From assembly GCF_013377995.1 (NCBI RefSeq), contig NZ_CP055305.1, positions 1,550,001 through 1,614,000 of the forward strand: a stretch of DNA of 64,000 bases. The letters run 5' to 3'. The DNA is from Mannheimia pernigra (lineage in GTDB: Bacteria > Pseudomonadota > Gammaproteobacteria > Enterobacterales > Pasteurellaceae). Below the pieces are notes generated by a model. It saw only the letters and a program-made list of their open reading frames with translations, was not told where the DNA came from and made no database searches. Below, piece by piece: positions 1 to 6,683 of this stretch. Numbering within the stretch: position 1 is the stretch's first letter; each line of letters opens with the position of its first letter. Position numbers and translations under genes: made by a program.

Positions 1-1220
1 AAAAATTAAAACTTGATGAGGTTGTACCAACTCAGCATTTCACTAAACCGCCAGCACGTTTTAATGAGGCTTCATTGGTAGCAGAGCTTGAAGAACGCAA
101 AATTGGCCGCCCTTCAACTTACGCCTCAATTATCTCAACTATTCAAGAACGTGGCTATGTTCGTACCGAAAACAAGCGTTTTTATGTGGAGAAAATTGGT
201 GAAGTGGTAACAGATCGTTTAAATCAATCCTTTAAAGATTTAATGAATTACGATTTTACTGCCAATATGGAAGAAGTGCTCGACCAGATTGCAGAAGGGA
301 ACAAGAATTGGAAAGAGGAATTAAATACGTTCTTTAAACATTTTTCCGAAGAGCTAACACAGGCTGAATTAGATGAGCTAGAAGGTGGAATGAAACCAAA
401 TAGTCTCGTTCCAACTGAAATTGATTGTCCGACCTGTGCTAGAAAAATGGCAATTCGTACTGCCTCTACAGGTGTTTTTTTAGGTTGTACAGGCTATGCC
501 TTGCCACCGAAAGAGCGTTGTAAAACGACAATGAATTTAATTCCAGAGGCTGAGTTTCTAAATGTATTAGATGCTGATTCAGAAGCTAAAGCATTAATGG
601 CTCGCAAGCGTTGCCCGAAATGTGATGCTGCGATGGATAGCTATGTAATTGATATTGAGCGTAAATTGCACGTTTGTGGTAATAATCCGAATTGCGATGG
701 ACATATTGTTGAGCAAGGTTCATTTAAAATTAAGGGTTATGATGGGCCTGTTGTAGAATGTGATAAATGTGGTGCAGATATGCACCTAAAATTAGGTCGA
801 TTTGGCAAATATATGGGCTGCACGAGTTGTGATAATACCCGTAAAGTATTGAAAAATGGTGAAGTTGCACCACCACGAGAGGATCCTGTTGCCTTCCCTG
901 AATTAAAATGTGAAAAAGCAGATGCGTATTTTGTTTTAAGAGATGGGGCAAGTGGCGTATTTATGTCTGCCCACAACTTCCCGAAAGTACGCGAAAGCCG
1001 AGCACCAAAAGTGGCGGAGCTTGCGAAATATCGTGATAGATTGCCTGAAAAATTGCAATATCTTGCTGATGCGCCACAGACAGATCCTGAAGGCAATGAG
1101 GCGATTATTCGCTTTAGTCGTAAAGAGAAGCGTCAATATGTGACTTCAGAGAAAAATGGTAAAGTGACTAAATGGGCTGTTGATTACGTTGATGGTAAAT
1201 GGGTAGAGCGTGCTAAATAA
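1..1220 (+). CDS. topA: DNA topoisomerase I, C-terminal part (5' end outside window)
   Basis: Type IA topoisomerase that relaxes negative supercoils by nicking and passing one strand. The reading frame is open from base 3, so only the end of the catalytic core and the C-terminal DNA-binding region are present. The core end shows PPARFNEASLV and IGRPSTYASI. Three four-cysteine zinc ribbons follow: CPTC...C...C near 429-510, CPKC...CGNNPNC near 612-690, and CDKC...CTSC near 762-828. The protein ends with the conserved DGKWVE tail, as in E. coli TopA. A hairpin terminator follows the stop. Nothing suggests damage; it is partial only because of the window edge. Confidence 0.97.
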   Translation, partial: KLKLDEVVPTQHFTKPPARFNEASLVAELEERKIGRPSTYASIISTIQERGYVRTENKRFYVEKIGEVVTDRLNQSFKDLMNYDFTANMEEVLDQIAEGNKNWKEELNTFFKHFSEELTQAELDELEGGMKPNSLVPTEIDCPTCARKMAIRTASTGVFLGCTGYALPPKERCKTTMNLIPEAEFLNVLDADSEAKALMARKRCPKCDAAMDSYVIDIERKLHVCGNNPNCDGHIVEQGSFKIKGYDGPVVECDKCGADMHLKLGRFGKYMGCTSCDNTRKVLKNGEVAPPREDPVAFPELKCEKADAYFVLRDGASGVFMSAHNFPKVRESRAPKVAELAKYRDRLPEKLQYLADAPQTDPEGNEAIIRFSRKEKRQYVTSEKNGKVTKWAVDYVDGKWVERAK

Positions 1221-1303
1221 TCTGTGAAGAGATCTACAAGCGGTTAAGTTTCGTTACACTTTTGCAAATGGTAAACGCTGAGGTTTATTGGCTCTCTTAA
1301 TTC

Positions 1304-1343
1304 AAGGACTAAGTTCTGTATTGCACAGGCTTAGTCCTTTTTC
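1304..1343 (+). terminator. Rho-independent terminator after topA
   Basis: Inverted repeat AAGGACTAAG (1304-1313) and CTTAGTCCTT (1330-1339) with a 16-nt loop, followed by a short T-run on the + strand. It lies between the convergent topA and the PerM-like gene. One USS copy (1236-1244) lies just upstream. Confidence 0.75.
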
Positions 1344-1352
1344 ATTTGAGTA

Positions 1353-2429
1353 TTATTTATTTAAAATAATCGCCTCCGAATGGCTAGGCGGTATTGCTTG
1401 AACAACTGCTTTAACCAGCGTTGCTAGAGGAATAGCAAAGAATACGCCCCAAAATCCCCATAGACCGCCAAAAATCAGCACTGAGATGATGATTATCAGC
1501 GGATGGAGATTAACGGCTTCAGAAAATAAATAGGGCACAAGTAAGTTTCCGTCCAACAATTGGCTAATAACAAAAGCAAGCATTAAATAATAAAAATCGG
1601 AGGAGAAGCCAAATTGGAATAAGGCGATGAGCATCACAGGAATACTGACCAACACAGCACCAATGTATGGAATTAATACTGAGATTCCCACTGCAACGGA
1701 AAGAAGCAGAGGATAACGTAAATTAAAAAAGAGGAAAATGATGTAGGTTACAACGCCCACAATAATAATTTCCAAAAATTTACCCCGAATATAGTTAGCA
1801 ATTTGTTGTTGCATTTCAAACCAAACGTGTGTCGCTAAGCGGCGGTTTTGTGGTAGCATTTTGCTAAATGAACGCATTAAGACTAGCTTGTCTTTCAATA
1901 AAAAAAACACCATTAAGGGGACTAAAAAAGTATAAATACCTAATCCAACCAAGCTGATAATTGAATTGATAGAAAGGGTTAAAAGCGATTCTCCCATACT
2001 CAAAATATTGCTCTTGGCGGTATTCATAATTGAATCAATAGTGGCATAATCAATTAAATCTGGATAATGTTCTGGCAGGCCTTGCCACCAAGCATTCAGC
2101 AAGTTAAACATTGAGGGTAAATCTTGTATAAAGGTTACCGCTTGATTCCAAAGTGTAGGGAGTAAAACTACGCCTAAAAACGATAATGAGGCGATAAAAC
2201 TCCCTAGAATTAAAATAACGCTAAGTGTTCTGGGTAAACTTAATTTAACGGATAAAAAGCGTGTAGGCCATTCCAACAAATAGGCAAATACAAGGGCAAC
2301 CAGCAGGGGCATCAATAAATCACTGAAAAAATAAATAATGCCGAAGCCAATTAATAAAATGCTCAGTAGAACAACTATTTGTGGATCGGAAAATCTTCTT
2401 TGATACCATTCTTGCAACATTTGAAACAT
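1353..2429 (-). CDS. PerM / AI-2E family membrane protein
   Basis: Polytopic inner-membrane protein of 358 aa. Several hydrophobic segments follow a short cytoplasmic N-terminus, including a strongly hydrophobic pair at residues 20-50 and others near 70-95, 155-180, 210-235, 240-270 and 300-345. The C-terminal block with GNLLVPYLFSEAVNLHP and the GGLWGFWGVFFAIPL stretch is typical of the AI-2E transporter / PerM / YdiK family. Family members have been linked to autoinducer-2 export and to Na+/H+ antiport, but the substrate here cannot be read from sequence. It is a single gene between convergent topA and divergent arfA. The start is the first ATG, with only a weak upstream AGG. Confidence 0.85.
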   Translation of the reverse strand: MFQMLQEWYQRRFSDPQIVVLLSILLIGFGIIYFFSDLLMPLLVALVFAYLLEWPTRFLSVKLSLPRTLSVILILGSFIASLSFLGVVLLPTLWNQAVTFIQDLPSMFNLLNAWWQGLPEHYPDLIDYATIDSIMNTAKSNILSMGESLLTLSINSIISLVGLGIYTFLVPLMVFFLLKDKLVLMRSFSKMLPQNRRLATHVWFEMQQQIANYIRGKFLEIIIVGVVTYIIFLFFNLRYPLLLSVAVGISVLIPYIGAVLVSIPVMLIALFQFGFSSDFYYLMLAFVISQLLDGNLLVPYLFSEAVNLHPLIIIISVLIFGGLWGFWGVFFAIPLATLVKAVVQAIPPSHSEAIILNK

Positions 2430-2583
2430 ATTTCTTATTACCTTATCAAATTGGAGCCTTGTTGCATTTGCTTTTGTACTTGGAAATGCTCAACTTCCTA
2501 TTCTTTATATTATTGAAATGTTTGCAATTATACTCAATTTTTTCGTTTTCTTATATACAACAGAGCCAGATTTTGACAGAATG

Positions 2584-2604
2584 CCTCTTGTTTTTAACAA
2601 GAGG
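2584..2604 (+). promoter_or_regulatory. Hairpin covering the arfA ribosome-binding site
   Basis: CCTCTTGTT (2584-2592) and AACAAGAGG (2596-2604) form a perfect 9-bp stem with a 3-nt loop. The right arm contains AAGAGG, the only good Shine-Dalgarno sequence for arfA, 7 nt before its ATG at 2612. If folded, the stem would hide the ribosome-binding site. That this controls arfA is inference. Confidence 0.6.
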
Positions 2605-2611
2605 AACGCGA

Positions 2612-2839
2612 ATGAAAAAACAAAACGAGCATTACGCTCATCAACGAGGAAAAATTAAAGAGAGTGCGGTGAAAGCATTGGTAACTGATCCGCTTTTTAG
2701 TCATAAAATTGAGCGAAATCGTAAAGGAAAGGGCAGTTACCGACGCCACGAAAAACATAAAAATGTGTCTTATGGAAAAGGTGAAACCCCATTTAAAAAT
2801 ATGCTTAAGTGTCTTTTTAAATGGGGTTTCTATTTTTAA
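2612..2839 (+). CDS. arfA: Alternative ribosome-rescue factor A (non-stop mRNA gene)
   Basis: Small basic protein of 75 codons. ArfA recruits RF2 to ribosomes stalled on mRNAs without stop codons and backs up tmRNA. The family pattern is clear: QRGKIKESAVKALVTDPLF, then RKGKGSY and a Lys/Arg-rich stretch, matching E. coli ArfA ([27 protein letters not shown]). The ATG at 2612 is chosen over an in-frame upstream ATG at 2381 because homology starts here and AAGAGG is correctly spaced. The last 19 codons are encoded by a 17-bp perfect hairpin plus U-tract, and the TAA (2837-2839) lies at the end of that tract. Most transcripts should therefore lack a stop codon, as established for arfA genes: tmRNA normally tags and destroys the product, and ArfA accumulates only when tmRNA is overloaded. 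Confidence 0.93.
   Translation: MKKQNEHYAHQRGKIKESAVKALVTDPLFSHKIERNRKGKGSYRRHEKHKNVSYGKGETPFKNMLKCLFKWGFYF
2783..2837 (+). terminator. Terminator / RNase III-type hairpin inside the arfA coding region
   Basis: GAAACCCCATTTAAAAA (2783-2799) and TTTTTAAATGGGGTTTC (2814-2830) are perfect 17-nt inverted arms around a 14-nt loop, followed by TATTTTT. The arfA stop codon overlaps and follows this U-tract, so termination (or RNase III cleavage in the stem) yields mRNA without a stop codon. Confidence 0.85.
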
Positions 2840-2927
2840 ATACTATACCAGCAAAGGTGGCATTATATTTCTATTGCTATGTATAATTTGCAAAATTTTG
2901 GTATTTTTTGACCGCTTGTTTTGACTT

Positions 2928-3650
2928 TTAGCTTTGCTTGAAATATTCAAATAATGGCGTTGGGTTTTGAATAAAAGGGGATAAATCTTTACGCTCAGGA
3001 TGTCCCATATAGGGAATTTGCCCAAGCAGAGGGGCATTAATTTTTTGCGTTAATAGCTCAATTAATTCGTGGTAGTGGCGAAGCCCTGGATTGACCCGAT
3101 TTGCTATCCAGCCTACTAATTTAACACCACGTTGCAAAATTTGATTGGCAGTCAGTAGCGCGTGATTTACGCAACCCTCTTTAATGCCAACAACTAACAA
3201 TACGGGCATATTATTTTGTTCGACCCAATCCGCAAAGCAGTAATTTTTATTAATCGGAGTCAGCCAGCCATAAGTGCCTTCAACGACCACATTAGGGAAT
3301 TTTTCTTCCAAGCGAGCTAAATCGCTATTCAATTTTTCTAATTGAATATGATGCACCGCATCCAACGCAGCAAAGACGGGAGTGCTAGAGTGGATAAAGG
3401 TATAACTATTAATATCGCGATAATTTACTTTATCAGGACAGCTATCTAAGATAGTTAAAACATCAGGGTTATCTTCCGTTGCATAATCATATTGAGTGGG
3501 TTCTGTGGGTAATGAATCATCGCCACCACAGGCAATAGGCTTATAGCCAACAACGGGAAAATTGTGTCCTGCTAATGTCTGTATAATTGCACGAGTGACC
3601 ACAGTTTTCCCTACACTAGTATCTGTTCCAGTAATAAATAATGAGGGCAT
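2928..3650 (-). CDS. bioD: Dethiobiotin synthetase, BioD2 (YnfK) type
   Basis: ATP-dependent carboxylase-type enzyme of biotin synthesis (diaminopelargonate + CO2 + ATP to dethiobiotin), 240 aa. The P-loop GTDTSVGKT is at residues 7-15, with KPIACGGDD near 37-45 and the C-terminal WIANRVNPGLRHY and APLLGQIPY blocks. It resembles E. coli YnfK (BioD2) more than BioD1, and like ynfK it sits next to mlc, 51 bp downstream in the same direction, probably in one transcript. Oddity: the phosphate/substrate loop normally EGAGGW or EGTGGW reads EGTYGW, so one conserved glycine is tyrosine. No other bio genes are nearby. Confidence 0.85.
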   Translation of the reverse strand: MPSLFITGTDTSVGKTVVTRAIIQTLAGHNFPVVGYKPIACGGDDSLPTEPTQYDYATEDNPDVLTILDSCPDKVNYRDINSYTFIHSSTPVFAALDAVHHIQLEKLNSDLARLEEKFPNVVVEGTYGWLTPINKNYCFADWVEQNNMPVLLVVGIKEGCVNHALLTANQILQRGVKLVGWIANRVNPGLRHYHELIELLTQKINAPLLGQIPYMGHPERKDLSPFIQNPTPLFEYFKQS

Positions 3651-3701
3651 TACAAATTCCTTTAATAAAAGTTTATACCTTGTAGTTTAACTAAGAAATA
3701 A

Positions 3702-4889
3702 TTAATTTATACTGTCTTTGATCAAATTTCCGTTATAAATTCCCTGTTTTATTGCCGAACAAGCAATTAGTGGGCTATTCCATTCATATTGGCTAGTAAC
3801 TAAATCGATGTTTAAATCGTGCTTTAGTAAATTTTTATGTAGTTTTGCCGAAAGTTGGTTAAATAATGGATCTTTTATCTGGAGTAGTGGTGAGTTAAAC
3901 ATAATTTTCTCACTAGAGAAAATATTGACTAAATTCATTAACACATAGGCTAAATTATCAGTAATATGTGCCAGGATTTTAAGTGCAAGCGGTTGATTTT
4001 GTAGTGTTTTTTGACAAAGCAAACGGATTTTTTGCTCTGGTTTTACGAAATTATTGGGTAAATATTTATCGATTAATTTCACAATAGCAGGGAAAGTAAC
4101 TTGATTAATCAGCTTATAACGATCAATGTCTGCTAACTCGGGGAAAATGTCGTCACTTAATGGGCTGAATTTGGGCATAGCAATATTATCAATATTCATC
4201 TTCGATTGTTTATAAAGCAACTTGCCGCCTAGTAGCACGTTCACATTCAGCGTATCATTTAATTCAAGAAAAATAACATTGTTCTGGCTGATTAAAGAAC
4301 CTACGGTAGATTCTGCTAATAGCCATAGCTGAAAATGCTCCATTAATAAAATTGGGCAATTAAATAATGGAGAGATAGTGGATATAATGTTGGAGTGAAT
4401 CTCCATATTGCCTAAGTGCGTAATACTCTCTTTTTCTGTATTAATTTTACCAACCACACTGACAGAAACTGCAAGTAGTTGCTCTTTTTTTATGGTATGA
4501 ATTTGTTGGAAGTTTTCAATAAATTTCAAAATGTTATCGTCTAATTGAGCATAATTTTGCGGCGAGATTGTATAATCTTGATGATGAATCTGCTTGCCGT
4601 TTAATTGACAGAGCGAAATTTCTACCTGATGTGGTGAAACGGTTATACAGAATAATTGCCAGAAGAAATTGGAAACGGCTAAGCCAACAGAAGGGCGACC
4701 TCGAGATGGCGTGTTTTGCACTATTCTTTCTAAAATAAAATGGTTGTCTATTAAGATCTTAGTAAGGTTAGTCACAGAGGCTGGAGCTAAGCCAGAGAGC
4801 TTCGCCAGATCTGTCCTTGAAATTAATTCAAATTGCTCAATAAGGCGATAAATCTTACCTAAATGCAGCGCTTTGTTATCCGAAAACAT
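3702..4889 (-). CDS. mlc: Mlc-like ROK-family transcriptional repressor lacking the zinc motif
   Basis: DNA-binding regulator of 395 aa, the length of Mlc/NagC proteins. The N-terminal winged HTH (about residues 15-65) reads SRTDLAKLSGLAPASVTNLT and ends in the SRGRPSVGL hinge, closely matching E. coli Mlc. The following gene is bioD2, as in E. coli, which supports mlc orthology; Mlc represses sugar PTS genes and is titrated by EIICB(Glc). The effector half is strongly diverged. The ROK zinc motif GH...CxCGxxGCxE is absent and replaced by a shorter stretch around IDNIAMPKFSPLSDD, and the ROK glycine-rich motifs are weak. It may have lost zinc and sugar sensing but kept DNA binding. A different sugar regulator of the same family is possible. 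Confidence 0.75.
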   Translation of the reverse strand: MFSDNKALHLGKIYRLIEQFELISRTDLAKLSGLAPASVTNLTKILIDNHFILERIVQNTPSRGRPSVGLAVSNFFWQLFCITVSPHQVEISLCQLNGKQIHHQDYTISPQNYAQLDDNILKFIENFQQIHTIKKEQLLAVSVSVVGKINTEKESITHLGNMEIHSNIISTISPLFNCPILLMEHFQLWLLAESTVGSLISQNNVIFLELNDTLNVNVLLGGKLLYKQSKMNIDNIAMPKFSPLSDDIFPELADIDRYKLINQVTFPAIVKLIDKYLPNNFVKPEQKIRLLCQKTLQNQPLALKILAHITDNLAYVLMNLVNIFSSEKIMFNSPLLQIKDPLFNQLSAKLHKNLLKHDLNIDLVTSQYEWNSPLIACSAIKQGIYNGNLIKDSIN

Positions 4890-4967
4890 CTAAAAAATCC
4901 CTTTTCATTTTGATGCTGGCAATTATTTTTTGATCTGAAAAAAATAACAATCTTTTTTTGTTTATAA

Positions 4968-4983
4968 TGAGAAGCAGATCACA
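4968..4983. promoter_or_regulatory. Possible CRP site between mlc and rnd
   Basis: TGAGA-AGCAGA-TCACA matches the CRP core TGTGA-N6-TCACA at 9 of 10 fixed positions. It lies about 80 bp upstream of the mlc start codon and overlaps a TATAAT (4963-4968) that could be the rnd -10 box. Regulation of E. coli mlc by CRP makes this plausible; it was identified by eye only. Confidence 0.4.
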
Positions 4984-5019
4984 TAATTATTTTATTCTTA
5001 AAAATGACGGAAAACGAAT

Positions 5020-6147
5020 ATGAAATCTTTAATTCGCTATAACTGGGTTGAAACAAACGAACAACTAGCGAAAGTCTGCGAAGAGGCTAAAAAAGCAGAT
5101 GCCGTAGCACTTGACACAGAATTTATCCGCACTCGCACTTATTACCCCATATTAGGTTTAATTCAGTTATATGATGGCAAACACGTTAGCCTAATTGATC
5201 CAACTACGATTTCTGATTTTTCACCCTTTGTATCCTTATTGGCAGATAAAAATACAGTAAAAGTGCTGCACGCCTGTAGTGAAGACTTAGAGGTTTTTAA
5301 TCATCAATTCAAACAACTCCCTGAGCCCATACTGGATACACAAATTATGGCTGGTTTTGCGGGGGTTGGAATATCAATCGGTTTTGCAAAATTGGTTTCT
5401 CATTATTTAAATATTGAACTGGATAAAGCAGCTTCTCGCACAGATTGGCTTGCCCGCCCTTTAACTGATGAGCAATTGCAATATGCCGCAGCAGATGTGT
5501 GGTACTTATTACCGATTTATCAAAGGCTGACTGACACTTTAGCCAAAGGTAATTGGTTAAACGCGGTAGTAGAGGAATGTAGTGCAATCTCAGCTAAAAT
5601 TACGCGATTTGAAGATAAAACGAAAGCGTATAAAAATATTGCTAATGCGTGGCGATTAAATCAGCAAGAATTAGCGATTTTGCAGATTTTAGCAAAATGG
5701 CGAATTGAGGAAGCTCAAAAACGCAATCTTGCATTAAATTTTGTGGTTAAGGAAGTAAATCTATTTCAAATTGCGCAGATACAACCAAAAAACACTTCCC
5801 AATTATTAGAATTTATGCACCCAAATGAAGTTAGAATTCACGGTAAAAAAATTCTATGGTTAGTCGAGCAGAGCAATGCGGTTAAACCTGATGATTATCC
5901 TCAACCGATCAAACGCTTAGTGGATGAAAAAGGCTACAAATATAATATGCAGGCAATGTTGCAAAAATTAGCCGAAATTCGACCGCTTGATCTTGCCCCA
6001 GAGTTGATTGCGAGTAAACGTCAATTAAACCAACTCTTCAAATGGTTTATTGATGGAAAGCCACAAAACAAAATGCCAGAGCTGTTAGTGGGTTGGCGAA
6101 CGCCGTTTGGTGAGCAACTATTATCCGTGTTATCGCAAAATTATTAG
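5020..6147 (+). CDS. rnd: Ribonuclease D
   Basis: 3'-to-5' exoribonuclease of the DEDD family that trims tRNA precursors and other stable RNAs; 375 aa, the same length as E. coli RNase D. Exo I is ALDTEFIRTRTYYP (D32 and E34), Exo II lies in HACSEDLEVF, and Exo III is YAAADVWYLLP, giving the fourth acidic residue. The C-terminal half carries the two HRDC-type helical domains. It is divergent from mlc with about 130 bp between them. The start is the first ATG; the Shine-Dalgarno sequence is poor, which suggests weak translation. Confidence 0.95.
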   Translation: MKSLIRYNWVETNEQLAKVCEEAKKADAVALDTEFIRTRTYYPILGLIQLYDGKHVSLIDPTTISDFSPFVSLLADKNTVKVLHACSEDLEVFNHQFKQLPEPILDTQIMAGFAGVGISIGFAKLVSHYLNIELDKAASRTDWLARPLTDEQLQYAAADVWYLLPIYQRLTDTLAKGNWLNAVVEECSAISAKITRFEDKTKAYKNIANAWRLNQQELAILQILAKWRIEEAQKRNLALNFVVKEVNLFQIAQIQPKNTSQLLEFMHPNEVRIHGKKILWLVEQSNAVKPDDYPQPIKRLVDEKGYKYNMQAMLQKLAEIRPLDLAPELIASKRQLNQLFKWFIDGKPQNKMPELLVGWRTPFGEQLLSVLSQNY

Positions 6148-6193
6148 GACTATTTGTATTTGGCAAAGTATAATTGCCTGAAAAGGAGTAAAT

Positions 6194-6673
6194 ATGGAAC
6201 ATAAAAAACTACCTAAAGCACTAGATGCTATTGATTTAAGAATATACGAATTACAGCGTAACGGAAAAATATCAAACATTGAGTTATCTAAACGTGTAGG
6301 GCTTTCGCCTACGCCTTGTTTAGAGCGAGTAAAACGCCTTGAAAAAAACAATGTGATTACAGGTTACAAAGCCTTATTGAACCCAGAGTTATTAGATGCC
6401 CCTTTATTGGTTATCGTAGAGATCACGCTTGTGCGTGGTAAGCCAGATGTATTTGAGGAATTTAATAAAGCGATTCAGCAACTAGATGAAATTCAAGAAT
6501 GCCATTTAGTTTCGGGCGATTTCGATTATTTATTAAAAACCCGTGTGGCTGATATGGCCGCCTACCGCAAATTACTCGGTACAACTTTATTACGCTTGCC
6601 AGGTGTAAACGACACCAGAACCTATGTGGTAATGGAAGAAGTGAAACAAACCAACTATTTGTTGTTAAAGTAA
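6194..6673 (+). CDS. lrp: Leucine-responsive regulatory protein
   Basis: Global DNA-binding regulator of the Lrp/AsnC family, 159 aa. The N-terminal HTH shows ISNIELSKRVGLSPTPCLER and is followed by the RAM effector domain with QECHLVSGDFDYLLKTRV and LPGVNDTRTYVVMEEVKQ. Identity to E. coli Lrp is very high along the full length, so this is true Lrp and not AsnC. AAAAGGAG precedes the ATG. It is followed by ftsK with a 10-bp gap, the same order as in E. coli. A natural target in this window is the ilvIH operon near 18.4-20.2 kb. Confidence 0.95.
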   Translation: MEHKKLPKALDAIDLRIYELQRNGKISNIELSKRVGLSPTPCLERVKRLEKNNVITGYKALLNPELLDAPLLVIVEITLVRGKPDVFEEFNKAIQQLDEIQECHLVSGDFDYLLKTRVADMAAYRKLLGTTLLRLPGVNDTRTYVVMEEVKQTNYLLLK

Positions 6674-6683
6674 GGAGAATTGA

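Noticed and set aside
2381..2611. Upstream extension of the arfA reading frame to an ATG at 2381
   Set aside because: It overlaps the PerM-like gene start region, is low-complexity, and homology plus the ribosome-binding site place the start at 2612.
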